A stretch of DNA of 64,000 bases from Vanilla planifolia (lineage: Eukaryota; Streptophyta; Magnoliopsida; Asparagales; Orchidaceae). Location of the stretch: contig CM043875.1 of assembly GCA_023846275.1 (NCBI GenBank), positions 21,704,593 to 21,768,592 of the forward strand, given 5' to 3'. The notes beneath the pieces are model-generated. The model saw nothing but the letters and a program-made list of their open reading frames with translations, did no database searches and had not been told where the DNA came from. Position numbers and translations under genes: made by a program. Numbering within the stretch: position 1 is the first letter of the stretch; every line of letters starts with the position of its first letter. Shown piece by piece: positions 1 through 11,890 of this stretch.

Positions 1-599
1 TTTTAATATTTTGTAACATTGAGTATCAAAAATAACAAAATAATCAATATCACATAATTTAATATTATGTTCTAAATGATTAATATTGATCAATTCTAAG
101 TATGTCTACAAAGATTTGATATTCTAACCTAAGCTAAATATGCGAAGGACTATAAACATTTTATAAGTGAGTCACATAAACTCACAAAATAAGACTTATC
201 TTTGTAGGTCTTAAAATAGAGAGACACACATATGAAACTATGTAAGCTTTAAATTTAGCAGCCAAAACCATCTTGGGTTTAATAATGATAAGTTGTGCAT
301 GTGATTTTGCAAAGAAATGTTAAAAGTTTGTTCCCTAAGGATTCTACTCATACCTATTATACTTTAGATTTATGAATTTCCTACTTGGTCAATGAAATAT
401 AAGATGTCTAAATTTAGAATAATTACATACATCATGAGATCTAATTTGATAATTATACATATGAAAGAAGGAATAGATGATACATTGAATACATGGACAT
501 GGTTTTTCAATCTATAATTATCTTGAAAACATACTTTGTTTCTTGTCACATGATTGTAAGTGAAACATAATTGAGTATATGTGATGAATTCAAGAAACC
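1..599. other. AT-rich stretch without recognised gene
   Basis: I see no long open frame, no transposon domain and no obvious tandem repeat here. It may be the flank or the unrecognised remainder of the copia relic that follows on the minus strand. Confidence 0.5.
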
Positions 600-1190
600 C
601 TTTCTCTTTTTACATGAGTGAATGAAGTAGCATATAACGGTACATGTGAATGATTACTAGTAGATACATGAAAGTGTTTTAGCATACTTTAACTTTAGAT
701 TATGTATTTCTTTTTCAAGTAAGTCAAATTTTGTTAGTTTTTCCTCAAGTAAAGAATTTTATTTTCTTAAATTATCGTTCTTTAATTTTAAAGTATCATT
801 ACATGTAACATGCTTAGACAATTGATTTTCATATTCTTTATTTGATGTTTTCAAACATGAAACATCAGAAATATAGTCATGATCTTGATTAGTTTAGAAA
901 ATAGTTTCCTCTTCAAGTGCATCACATTGTTCATGCAACTAAACTATTTTGGATTCATAGTTAGCACAAACTTAAGCTCATCATACATATTAATTAATTT
1001 TTTATATAATTTGATATTTCATCACAAGCTTCACAAGTAGACTCATCGCTAAAGTTAGAAGTACTTGATATATGTTTACCTTAATGATTCATCTCTAAAT
1101 TGAGTTTCTCCTTTTTCATCTTCTTCTTCACTTCTTTATTTTTATGGTTACATCTTGAGATTCATTTTACCTATACAATTTATCTAATCT
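600..1190 (-). pseudogene. Ty1/copia gag relic, C-terminal coiled-coil part
   Basis: Read on the minus strand, this gives a Lys/Glu/Leu-rich, coiled-coil-like translation broken by stops, with pieces such as YDELK, SLLEEKLTKFDLLEKE and NLKLKY. Plant copia elements with long gag proteins usually carry such a linker after the UBN2 domain and the zinc knuckle. It lies downstream, in minus-strand order, of the much clearer gag relic at 2090-2851, with a repeat insertion between them, so it is probably the tail of the same gag. The assignment depends on low-complexity similarity and position; no zinc knuckle was found. Confidence 0.35.
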
Positions 1191-1739
1191 CTACATCATC
1201 CCAAAATAAGTTATAGTTATATACATTCTTATACCAATTTCTTAATGCAATATACAAAATAAGTAATTCATTTCTTTAGTATTTAATTGAATAAACATTC
1301 TTGATTTATTATTGCTACCTTTGAGAATTACATGAAAAAATGAATAAAGAGATCTAATAAATCATTATCAATTTTTTGAATAAAATTTTTAAAAATATTT
1401 TTCTAAAACAAATTTCACCCTTAAAGATAGATATTTAGGAATAAGATTTAATCAAGACTATTAGATCTAAGTCCTGATCAGATGACTAGATTTAGATCTT
1501 ATAAGAGAAATCAATAAGGATCATGCAATTACAAAATGGTGTGATCATACGGAGAATATAATCGATTTTTATATAAAGATAGATGAGATTAGGATATAAT
1601 CAGGAAGCTTTGGTTGCTCCAATAAATTTGAAATAAGGCATGCAAAATAAGGCTTTGGTTTAGTCCCACATGGTGAAGCAGTAACATATTTTGTATTTAT
1701 TAACTAGACCCAAACAAGTTATTATAGTGAATCAATTAA

Positions 1740-2165
1740 CGAACAAGTAATTTTAAAATTTTTTTTACTAATTAATTAATCATACTATAATATTCTTTTT
1801 GTAATGAATTAATTAATATTTTCAAAGATATGATTAAGCTAAAATGATGGTTAAGATAAGATTGATAAAAAATTTAGAAACTTTAATATTTTTGATCTTT
1901 AAAAACTAACTATTTTTTTTAAGATGACCAATTTTAATTTAATTTATGTATCTTATAATAAATATTTCAATTAGACTTAACATTTTAATTAAAATAAAAA
2001 TTAAGATAGCTAAAATTAAATTAAAAATATATCTCTTGATTGTTTGCCACTCTAATCAAGAGAATCTTCATGGGATTTGATATTTGCTCTTCTTATTTTA
2101 ATCTTCCACGAACATGAGTATTGGCTACCTAAAATACGAAAATCCACTCAAATAATAAAAACAAT
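1740..2165 (+). repeat. Dispersed repeat R1 (direct copy of R2)
   Basis: This block and the one at 4425-4835 align along their length in the same orientation. Shared landmarks in order are an ACTATAATAT motif, a TTTTCAAAGATAT motif, a TTTCAATTA..TTAACATT..TAATT block and a CACTCTAA block. The copies are clearly diverged. R1 sits between two parts of a copia gag relic, which suggests insertion into that element. A shorter shared stretch (GATGACTAGATTTAGAT at 1483 and 3919) hints that the repeat may extend upstream. Element class unknown; no terminal inverted repeats recognised. Confidence 0.6.
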
Positions 2166-2851
2166 GGTAATGGACAAAGCATCATACTTCTTTTGTAAAA
2201 TTCTAAGTTTCTTCTTTACATGTTCCTTGATGGAAATTACTTTTCCCTAATTAGAAAGTTTCTTAATAATGTTGGTAAATTTTGTAAACATTCTTTTAAT
2301 GGACTTAATAAAAAGTATCCTAAATAACTCATAATCATGTGTCATTATATTTATTTTATTTTCCTTCACTTAAGTGATACCTTTAAACATTACCTTTAAT
2401 TTATGCAAAATTTCATAAGCCATTTCTAAACTCATAATTTTATTAAACTCAACAAAATTTAGAGCAAAGTGTAAAACAGTTATAGCTATATCATTTAACT
2501 ATACTTAATTCCTTTCATTTTATCCATTTCAAAAAAAGATTTAGGTATTAAAATACCTTGTGCATTTTTCTTAGTGGAAAAATCAAAAGGAGCTTGGGTT
2601 AGGTTCCACATTTCTCCATCAATTAATTTAAAATGGCTAGCTATTTTAGTTTTTAAGAGAGATAATAATCAAAATAAAAGAGTTGGTTTATTAAAAGATG
2701 TAATTTCAGGGAAATTTATTGAAGCATCAATTTGAGTTATAGATCTTCTTGAGAATCTTTTTTCATTAAAAAGAGACCTCTCTTTAGAAACAATTGAAGT
2801 GTGATTTAGCAAGATAAGAGAGAAGATGTTGGGGTGAATTGTTAGGAACAC
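2090..2851 (-). pseudogene. Ty1/copia gag relic (UBN2 domain)
   Basis: The minus-strand translation follows the plant copia gag (UBN2 family) in order. It has an N-terminal NKPTLLF region, then HFKLIDGEMWNLTQAPFDF (in this family the 'W..k/r m..l..id..lW' region), then SLEMAYEILHKLKVMFKGIT, VKENKINIMTHDYELF, IKRMFTKFTNIIKKL and VKKKLRILQKKYD. The family counterpart binds RNA and forms the virus-like particle. Several in-frame stops (for example after GIT and after KYS) break the frame, so it is dead. The relic runs from high to low coordinates and is interrupted at its 3' side by repeat R1. No primer site or LTR was identified upstream. Confidence 0.7.
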
Positions 2852-3890
2852 AAATATGAATTCTTAAAAACTTATTTAAAGAAAATGAATAAAAGTAAGT
2901 TTTTTTCAAGATCTATAAAATTTTAATTTTGTGTAAATTTTTAATTTTATTTCACACATTGATTTTCTTTTAATAATTTTTGAAAATTTATGAAATAAAA
3001 AATTAACAAATAATTACAAAACACACTAATAAGTTTTAAGTAGACTAGCTTAAATTCAAGTCTACATCCACCCTAGTAAAAATTAGGAAAAAAAAGCTAA
3101 TCAATATAGGTATTTTGCCAAACGATGGATATACTAAACCCTCACAAAAACCCAAAAAAATATAAAATACAATGGTCTTACAATGACATAAAATCAATAA
3201 TAGAAGAAGAGAAAGTGCAACACAACTATATTTAATGCAAACAATACTCTATACTTAATGAAATATTTAACAAAGTATAAGGGTGTTATGCTTTTTCATG
3301 AATTAATTAAGGAATAAAAAATGAGAACTTGATTGATTGAAGAAGAAAAAAGGAATTTGGAGCTTATAGATGAAGGACATAGTGAATGGAAGAGACAACG
3401 ATCAACGATTGTTAATAACTTGAATGACGTAAAATTTTTCTTCTAATTTCATAAAAGTTTTAGCAATCAATTATGTTTAAAAATTTTCAATTTATAGATA
3501 TTTTCCAATGGCTAAAAGAAGTTACCAAATAAACCAATTTGTTGTTACTACTTATTTTAATTAAAACTAGTCGACATATGTCTTAATTAATAACCTAGGT
3601 ATTTTTATTTCAATAGTAATTTGAATGGCCCACAAATAACAAATAAAATATTCATTATAAAAATTAACTATCAGATGTCATTAGGCTCATACCATCTGAT
3701 GAAATACAACAAAGGTTGCATGATTGATTATAATCTAGATTGTAAGAATAAAAAATTTGATCGATCTAATAGCTTGAATTGAATCTAGGTATATTAGAAT
3801 AGTGAAAAAGATCTTGATTATTTGATTAAGAAAATTGCATGATTGAATGATTGAATTTCAATTGGTGTTATTTATAAAAGTGAATTTGGT
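2852..3890. other. AT-rich stretch without recognised gene
   Basis: It lies upstream (in minus-strand sense) of the copia gag relic, where the element's 5' LTR and leader should be, but no Met-tRNA primer site or paired repeat could be recognised. No coding similarity was seen on either strand. Confidence 0.45.
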
Positions 3891-4422
3891 TTGGACCATT
3901 AGATCTTAACATAGTTAGATGACTAGATTTAGATTTGTGTGCTGATTAATTTTTGGACCATTTGATTATCATGTTGTGGGATCAAACAATTGATCAAATT
4001 AGTTTAGTTAAAAAGAGAATGAGATGGTGATGTTCAATTATAAAATCGTATTATTAGATGGTGTACATTACTCTCACAATTTAGAAGTTAGCCATGTAAA
4101 CAAAAGCATTATGTTTAGTATAACATCGCCTTATGTTCTCTAAGGATTTATGCTTATAAACCGTTCTCTATACATTGATTTAGCCCTGACATTAGGGTTG
4201 GGTTTTCCCTGGTTTACTAGGGAGGCTATAACTCTTGCTTGCCAATATACCCTTAATGGATTTGGGAGTTATGCCTTGATCTGATACTATTCTTTTATAT
4301 GAATTTGGGAGTGATGTCTCAACGTGATTATAGTAACATATGGGTTTAGGAGTAGTGTCGTAACTTGAAATTTATGATCTGGACTAAATGTAGTTTAGGT
4401 GAAGTAAAATTAAGTTTTTTCT

Positions 4423-4446
4423 TTATTATTATTATTATTATTATTT
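4423..4446 (+). repeat. (TTA)n microsatellite
   Basis: About seven TTA/ATT triplets in an uninterrupted run, at the left edge of repeat R2. The R1 copy has a plain T-run at the corresponding place, so the triplet array expanded after the copies separated. Confidence 0.9.
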
Positions 4447-4835
4447 TAATTAATACTATAATATACTTTTTACAACAAGTCATTGAAAGGAGATTTTCAA
4501 AGATATAATTAAAGATATAATAATTCTTAAGATAATAAAGGTATGATAAATATTTAAAACCTAACACTTTTTTAAGATGCTTAATATAAATGAAGTTTAA
4601 TATTTGTGCCTTATAAGAATGATTTCAATTAAGATTAACATTCTAATTGAGACAAAAGTAAAATGCCTAAAGTAAACTCATAATAAATTTATTGATAGTT
4701 TATCACTCTAACCAAGATGATATTTATGAGATTTAACATTTATTCTTCTTCTTTAAGTTCTGTCATGAATATAAATATTGCCTATCAAAATTTGAAAATT
4801 TGCTCTATCAAAATCATGAAAAATACTTAAATTTT
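4425..4835 (+). repeat. Dispersed repeat R2 (direct copy of R1)
   Basis: Diverged direct copy of the block at 1740-2165 and co-linear with it through at least six shared motifs. It contains no coding sequence. The stretch just upstream (3900-4424) includes a short match to the upstream flank of R1, so the true repeat may be longer than the part delimited here. Confidence 0.6.
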
Positions 4836-5481
4836 GTTAACATAAAAAATAACATCACGGCTAGTGGTCAACATCACCATAGTTATAATGTAAATGGTTG
4901 ATGTGTACCCCTATAGCCTTATAAGGTGTTCCACATGATTGACAAAACTCAAATTATGGGTTATCAGATCATAAGATGAGATACTTATGCTAAACTTATG
5001 TTGAGTACCTTGTAGGCTTTGAGGGATTACTAGATTATTGGTAGGTCATTGTGTGTCCTATGGATTAATCTTAATTATGATTCCATTAAGACTTATTGGG
5101 CCTATATGGATTTATGATAGGGGTAGTGTTATGATTTTATACTTCAATGCAACATGGTAGGCTACAATATTTATCAGATTCTTTTGACATATTAATGATT
5201 ATGCTCTATTATTATACAATTACATGTATGTTTTATTAGCAAGATATGAGTGTTCCTATTGAGCCTTGCTTACCCCCTTATATTATGAATGTGTAAGGAG
5301 TTAGTTAATAATATAGATTTAAAGTACGGACCAAAGTTGACCCCACATTAGACATTTATTTTTTTAATGTTTTGGCATGTCCTTGTCATAGTTTTATTCA
5401 TTTTTAACATTGAGATGTATTTATTGCATTTGGATTATATGCATTACGTATGTTGGATATAGACTATACAAGACATTTTGG
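4836..5481. other. Unrecognised intergenic stretch
   Basis: No coding similarity and no repeat partner found. Base composition is slightly less AT-rich than its neighbours. It ends where the first LTR of the non-autonomous element begins. Confidence 0.45.
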
Positions 5482-6206
5482 TAATCAGGAGATTACTTCC
5501 AAGGTTATTGAATCTAGAATAGATAAAAACAATCAATTGAGGAGAAAAAATAATGAAGAAGTGATGCAAATCGATGATGCATCATAAAGAGATAGAAGCA
5601 TGCGTAGGCTGAAAGGCTGTGCATACTAGCATGCATGTTTAGGTAGAACAGGCACATGTGTCAGTCAGTCACCTATTGTACACACGATATGTCCACCTAC
5701 CATGCTACCCCAATCAATGCACATGTACTCGATTGGCCACACTAGAATAGTACTGAAGCATGAGAACAACCCCCCTAGGGTGACTGTGCAACTGTGTGCC
5801 ATGCCTATGGATTGGTTGGGTAGGTGCTAAATTTGAAGATTTTTTGAGAATTTTAAATAAAATATCACATGTTTTTAAAAATATTTTATGATTAAAAATT
5901 CTATCTCAACTACTATATGAAGGAATTAAAAAGATGTATGAACCAAGTTAGAAGAATTTGGAGTAAATTCAAAAGAATTCAAAGAGTTTTAGGAATTAAA
6001 ACTTCATGAAATTAAATAACCCCTTGAAGGAACGCTTTTTTATGAATTCAATCTTTTTTGTGATAAAAACACTCTTTTCTTTCTATTTCTTTCTTTGCTC
6101 TTAACCATTTCGTGTGCTTCCACTTCTATTGCTACTACTTTAAAAAGAAGGTCTGTTGATGAGAACTTGGGATGAGAACACCTTTGAGATAAATCATATT
6201 ATTTTT
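5482..6206 (+). repeat. 5' LTR of the small LTR element
   Basis: Co-linear with the second repeat at an offset of 1183 bp near the left end (shared GAGATTACTTC). Further shared motifs are AGGTGCAAA/AGGTGCTAAA, TTTTATGATTAAAAATT, CAAAAGAATTCAAAG and ACCATTTCG/ACCATTTTTAGTG. The left end is TAAT here against TGAT in the other copy, consistent with decay of a terminal TG. The central 5560-5830 part is noticeably richer in G+C. Confidence 0.65.
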
Positions 6207-6221
6207 TGGTATCTAAGAGCC
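6207..6221 (+). other. Met-tRNA-like primer binding site with 2-nt insertion
   Basis: TGGTATCTAAGAGCC lies immediately after the first LTR. The plant initiator-Met-tRNA primer site is TGGTATCAGAGCC; here two extra bases split the match. This could be post-insertion decay. Confidence 0.6.
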
Positions 6222-6647
6222 TCTATCTGATGCCAATAATAGGTACAAAGGGAAAGGTATTTGAAGAGCAAGCTTCAAAAAGAAATTAGGAGATTGAAGT
6301 GGCTTCAGACGAGGTGATTATCTTGATTACTTATACATCAAACCTTGTGGTATAGGTAACTCTATTATTCAAGCAAATACAAGTGTTAATAGAGGCGGTG
6401 CTAAAATTCCAATCCTTTCCTATGACAAATCCAAAAGAAAATATGCTAAAAGAAAATACTCTTAATTAAAAAAAATTTAGATTAAGTAATACTCTTAAAA
6501 TAATTAAGATAAAGATGAAGATGACATAAGTCTCATTTTTTTATGTATAGAAATTGATAGCATACTCCCAACCTCTTAAAGAAAAAAATTAAAATAGATT
6601 TACCAAAAAATTAGTTCAATAAAGAAGATTTGATGGGACTTAAATCT

Positions 6648-6660
6648 AAAAAAGAAGAGA
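6648..6660 (+). other. Polypurine tract
   Basis: AAAAAAGAAGAGA sits four bases before the start of the second LTR. This is the expected place for the plus-strand primer of an LTR retrotransposon. Confidence 0.55.
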
Positions 6661-6664
6661 CCTA

Positions 6665-7480
6665 TGATTAAGAGATTACTTCTAAGGTCATTAAATCTAT
6701 AATGGATGAAAAATATATCAAAGGAGAAGATAAAACAATGAAAAAAGACAAAAAAGGACAAAACTTGATGATGCGACATGAAGCAATAGGATCGCACGCT
6801 ACAGTATGTAGGCCATGCACTCATGTGCATTGGTACTTAGGTTGAATTTATGTGTGAACTAATATGGGCATTCAGGTGGAATAGGTGCACATTGTCAATT
6901 AGTCATATACTACACACATAGTCAATTGTCCCTGCATAGGAATAGTACCCACTTGTGTTGATAGCCCCTCTGATGTGACCATATAGTTGCCAAATGAGAC
7001 GTGTGCATGAACAAACTAGTAGGAAGGTGCAAAATTTATGCAATTTTTTTGGGAATTTTAAATTCTTCATAAAAATCATATGCTTTTTCTTTTTATGATT
7101 AAAAATTATATCCAAACTACTATATAATAGAGTGGGAAGGATGTATTAACCAATTCAAAAGAATTCAAAGTGAATTCTAAAGAATTCAAAGTAAACTTAG
7201 AATAATTTGGTGTGAACTTAGAAGAAATTGGAGTGAATTTAGTTGAATTCAAAATGAATTTAGAATATTCAAAAAAATTTAAAGAGTTTTAAGAATCAAA
7301 ACTTTATAAAATTCAAGAACCTCTTAAAAAGAATCTTCTTAGGGAATTGAATCTCTTTTGTAATAAAATAACTCTTCTTCTTTTTCCTTTGGGGCTAACC
7401 ATTTTTAGTGCTTTCACTTCCACTATTTCTACTCTAAAAAATAAGGTCTACTAACGAGAACTCAAAGGAGAATAGCTCAT
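6665..7480 (+). repeat. 3' LTR of the small LTR element
   Basis: Diverged copy of 5482-6206. It starts TGATTAAGAG, retaining the canonical TG. It is longer than its partner mainly because of an expanded run of GAATTC/GAATTT-type words at 7150-7290. The right end, after the shared GAGAAC motif near 7455, cannot be fixed exactly. Confidence 0.6.
7150..7290 (+). repeat. Imperfect GAATTC-rich short repeat array
   Basis: A run of degenerate words of the form (T/A)GAATT(C/T)(A/T)AA, separated by about 12-20 bases, inside the 3' LTR. The 5' LTR has only one or two such words at the matching place (about 5940-5985), so the array expanded locally in one LTR. Confidence 0.55.
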
Positions 7481-8640
7481 AAATAGATCTCTTAAACCTG
7501 GTTTATGTAATTATTTATGATTTTTATATTATGTAAATATATTTTCTTGTAGCTATAGATTACTTTGGTGTCATGTATATGTCTATGTATTGGGTAGGTT
7601 ATCTAACCTAAGGTAAACTAGTTCTTGGCTCAACTAAGGTCTTAGTTGGACCAAGACTGTAGTCCATATTTGGTGGCACACCGCAACTCGATGATCGAAT
7701 TGGGGGATTGCATCTCCTAGTTTCAATGTCAAGCCAAGAGAAGAAAGGTGGCTAGTCAAATACATTGACTAGTGTATTGGTTTGGCTACATCTCAAGGGA
7801 AAACAAATGTGTTGCAAAAGTAGGGTGTGACGAAAACCTCATGACCTTCTATGAGAGTTTGATGATTCCAAAACATTATGGTTTGTAATGCATTACTTTA
7901 TTTGTTTTCATAAGGAAAGTATTAGTTGATGATCTTGTAAGAGGTGATGAAAAAGTGTATCACCATGATATCTTGTCAAGGAGGTGCTTTATATATTGGT
8001 TAAATCCATAAAATATTTTAATCTTAATGGTGTGACAACCATCATGAATATATTGAACCATTGGTCCTTGCATCACTTATTTGATGATAAAAAAATTATT
8101 GTGTTAGTTTATTAATATTTTTTTTTAATATCTTTAAATCATGCATTTTAAGAGTAAATAGGTTATTCATTAAGAGATCTTGGTCAATTGACTCAAGAAA
8201 CTTAATTATGATATTTTGGTGTAAACTATAATTAGTTCTAGAAGAATACAAGCTTAAATAACACAAAGAGAAGATTTCTTTTGACTCAATCTGATTAGAA
8301 ATAGAATGTTAAAGCTTATAATGATTTTTTTGAGGAACTAAGACTTGGTGAGATTTGAGTGAGTGTTTAAATGCTTTCAAATCTATTTTCACTCATGTAA
8401 ATTTTAACTTAAGACATGTAGTCTCATTTAGGTTTATGTTCATATAAATATTCTTTACAATAGTTTAATGCTTATGTGTTACGTCACTCATTATTCTACT
8501 ATTAAGTATGAATTAAAAGGTGAATTATTTATGTGAATACTGCAATAACTATTCTAATTGTACTTGTATAATAACCTCATCAAGCAATATGACTAGTTAA
8601 TTTTTGGATCAAATAAAGAGATATTCATGGGTAATCCTAC
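7481..8640. other. Unrecognised stretch
   Basis: No recognised coding similarity. A less AT-rich part at about 7600-7850 (GGCACACCGCAACTCG region) resembles decayed LTR or leader sequence in composition, but no partner copy was found in the window. Confidence 0.4.
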
Positions 8641-10265
8641 ATTATGTTGATTAGATATACATGTCATACATGCATGATACCTTTACCATGCAAGTATGAT
8701 AATGGTATACTTAAGAGATGGTTAGGATTTAGAATTATTAAGTGTTGTACAGTACAATACAACTAATTGTATTTGTACAATTCATTCTTTTTGGGGATCA
8801 AACAATGGATTGGTTAGAGTGATATTAAGTATTAAATACATTTTATATTTTCATACAAGTATAACATAATTTTTTTACAAGTATGATTACTTTATCAGAA
8901 TTTTGATAGTTGAGGACTTGGGCATTATGGAGCCATTTTTGGTGTACCAGTACAATACCCATTTCATTCTAGTACAACACCATTTTATTGAGTAGGGCTT
9001 CTTTGGGACTTAGAATCTAAGGTAGATTATTGTCATATGAGTATGATCTACTTATCATACAAGTATGATCATTTATGATCGGTGTGAATGAGCTTGACAT
9101 AGAACTCATTATAATCTACAATCATGCATTGTAAAGAAAATTCACAAGAGTTTAAAAAATTACATGTGAAAGATTTGTACTATTGTACATGCATGAAGAC
9201 CTCATCATATAAATAAAATTTATTGTATCCAAGAAATGAACTAGATGGAAAGATCTAATAGGTTAGACAATGCATTCATGATTATAAAATACATGTACAA
9301 TCTGTTTAGAATATTGAGTCAGGCTAGTTTGATTATTTTTTTAAGAAAATATTGATATAGCTATTTATGGGAATTCAAATCAAATTGTGAGCATTCCAAG
9401 GGTTATTTAAAGGTATCAAAACATATAAGAAAGGGTGAATGCTTAACTTGCTTATTTTTATGAAATAGTTACCCATTGAATCATCATTACTAAATAACAA
9501 GGAGAGTAAGGTCATGGTTTCATGCATTGATATCATTCTAGAAAGTCTTCTTTCTTCAAAGTGCTAAGTTGCATAGTGTTCTTCCTTTAAGCACCATTGC
9601 ATATCTTTTCATGTTTTTTTAACATAGTATTAGTGTGCTTCTTGTTTAAATTATGCTTGGATTATAGGACCACTATTTTTGAGCTTTTGTATATGGTTTC
9701 TTTGTTCTATTGCTATGACTTTATAGTTATTATTCTATTAATCTTTTGGACATAATTTTTAGGGTCCTTTGACTTAGTGCTATAGGTTTTTCTATGTTGG
9801 TGTTGTTTGATTTTCTAAGTTGATGTTGTAAGCTTTTCTAAATTGGTGTTGTATGCTTTTCTAAGCTGGTGTTATAGACTTTTCTAACCTAGTGTCATAG
9901 GCTTTTTTCAAGTTAATGTTGTAAGGTCTTTTGGCTCAGTGCATGTAGGGTCATTTAGTTTGGTGTTAAATCTTTTACATTGCCTTTTGGTGAATAGTAG
10001 ATATAAATCTAAGTTTGGATCTAACTACTTAAAATATTTGTCTTCACCTTACTTGTATTCTCACATTAAGAATTTTCAAAAGTTAAGCAAGATTTTGTAA
10101 AACTTATTATAAGGGTAATTAAGAATAATCAAACGTCTTCCTTTATGATTTTTTTGTGTTGCTTAAATTTATAATTCACATAATTCACGCCCTCTTGTAG
10201 AAATTGCACTCATAATTTCTCAATAGAGTAGCTTTATTTACTTTTTGGCATGCTTTGATTATTAA
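8640..10265 (+). mobile_element. Copia-like LTR block 1 with palindromic motifs
   Basis: This block contains many copies of the near-palindrome ATCATAYAAKTATGAT, for example at 8685-8700, 8851, 9033 and 9053-9070. It ends with a 3' part containing the phrase TTCACGCCCTCTTGTAGAAAT near 10185, similar to the pyrimidine-rich ends of large plant copia LTRs. Its 9040-9480 part is co-linear with 16560-16960, which shows it is a dispersed repeat. A copia gag relic lies downstream on the same strand, so an LTR origin is likely. The exact ends, TG/CA termini and target duplication were not resolved. Confidence 0.5.
9788..9926 (+). repeat. 23-bp minisatellite, six units
   Basis: Five consecutive 23-bp units starting at 9788, 9811, 9834, 9857 and 9880, plus a 24-bp unit at 9903-9926. 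Consensus is close to TTTTCTAAGTTGGTGTTGTAAGC. Units differ from one another at a few positions each, so the array is not newly expanded. Weaker related words (TTTGACTTAGTGCTATAGG upstream, TTGGCTCAGTGCATGTAGGG downstream) flank it. It sits inside the 3' part of the LTR-like block. Confidence 0.9.
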
Positions 10266-11890
10266 CACTTATACAACATTGTATTACGGAACTTAAGACC
10301 TCATCCATGGTTCAAATCTTTCATGATTTATAATTCATATGAATTTGCATTCCTACATCAAATAGGTTGTGATATCGTTTTGGGTTTTGCATATGATTGT
10401 TCATCAATTAAGGTTTATTCAAATTGGTAAGTAAAAAGGAGAACTTATATTTTTAAATAATTTAAAGTTATAGTAATCAACTAATACAATGTACTTATTA
10501 ATATGATCAATATTACAAGTGTAGGAAAATAATAAGATAATTTTGATTATTTGTATTTGTAAGATTTCATCATGTCATATAATATGATCCTTCATATCAA
10601 ATAATATGATCATTTATAGACCTAAGATTTTGAGATAATACATAAGTGCTAAAACATTCATATAGTATGATTACATGTTATCATATAATATGACTATGTT
10701 GATAAGAATTAAAATTTAACAAAAAGCTATGAATTAAAATTTGGGTAAGCAACGAACTTTTGATGTTCATATAATCTAATATTCCTCATTGTATAAGTAT
10801 GATTTTGTCAAATAGAGAGCAACATTATGTAAAACAAAACCCATGTATGCCATATAATTTAATATTAATTTATCATACAATATGATTCTATTAAATTGTG
10901 AGTATTTTTTTGTAAATGTAAGCTCAAGCACTTCATACAATATGATAATTATTTATTATAAAGAACAATAAATTTTGAAACTATAAATGAGGGTTGTCAT
11001 TCAACCTGGACTTATCAATTGTACAATTTAAATTAGAGTTATCATACAATATGATCCACTCAAACATACTAGATGATAAGTGTCAAAGATTTGTAATGAC
11101 TTTTGAACTTTTTAGGAAATGGATTGTAACAATTGCTTGGCCATTTGTAATGCCATATATGGATAATTTATGAGTACTTCACATATAAATAGATGTTTAA
11201 CACTAAGTGAAGAAACTAATACAAAATCATTTAAGAAGAGAAGTCAATTTTACCATCTTTGTTAAGCTTAAAGAAGCTTCCCTATTTTAAATTTCCTAGA
11301 ATGTCCACAAAGCTATTGTACTCTCAATCTTTATAGTCTTTCTTTATCTCTCTTTGGAAACTTCATTGCATATTTTTATTTAGTGTGCCACTTAAAGATC
11401 TGAACTTATTTTAGATTTTGTTGTACAAGATCCTTTTTTCATCAAGCTATAATTGTTGTTGTCTTTGATATTTGCATTTGCTATTGTATGGGGTCTATTA
11501 TAAGCCTTCTTTGTATAGATCTTTTATGCTATTTTGATCCTTGTGGTTCTTGTGTTGTAAGGGTGTTTTACCTACTCATCATTGGACAAAAGGTGATTGT
11601 GGATTTACTAAGCTTGGTTTTTGATGTTTGTGTGTGGACTAAGGCTCATATATTGGTCCAATCAACTATGAATTCTTGTGTCTTTTAATATTACAATCTC
11701 ACAGAACTTCCTTGAAGCTTAACTAAGAGCTTTTATTTTAAATTAATTATTAAAGTATATAACTTTAAATATAATATTTGAAATATTTCCCATAGTTTTC
11801 TTATGTTAAATTTTTTATAAAATATAATTAAATCTCCCTCTTGTGGAAAAGCTACATTTATAGTTGACATTCGAAAGAGATTTCATTGAC
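10266..11890 (+). mobile_element. Copia-like LTR block 2 with palindromic motifs
   Basis: It has the same architecture as the block before it: a motif-rich left half (TCATATAATATGATC-type words at about 10575, 10595, 10655, 10680, 10870, 10935 and 11040) and a right half ending in CTCCCTCTTGTGGAAAAGCTACATT near 11840. Open frames in it (for example 11488-11688) have no recognisable homology and look like chance. It may be the 5' LTR of the copia element whose gag relic starts near 13.1 kb, or a nested second LTR. No primer site was found after it. Confidence 0.45.

Larger units (their letters stand above)
5482..7480 (+). mobile_element. Small non-autonomous LTR retrotransposon
   Basis: Two long direct repeats (5482-6206 and 6665 to about 7480) flank an internal region of only about 460 bp. 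The internal region starts with a Met-tRNA-like primer site and ends with a purine tract directly before the second repeat. That layout is an LTR retrotransposon on the plus strand. The internal region has no gag or pol translation in any frame, so the element would depend on proteins from another element. Total size near 2 kb is larger than a typical TRIM and smaller than a LARD. The LTR copies are diverged and no target duplication was resolved, so it is old. The right boundary is approximate. Confidence 0.7.

Noticed and set aside
11488-11688. 66-codon plus-strand frame with Cys and Trp residues, looks protein-like
   Set aside because: It sits in an LTR-like block, has no recognisable homology and no conserved partner in the other block.
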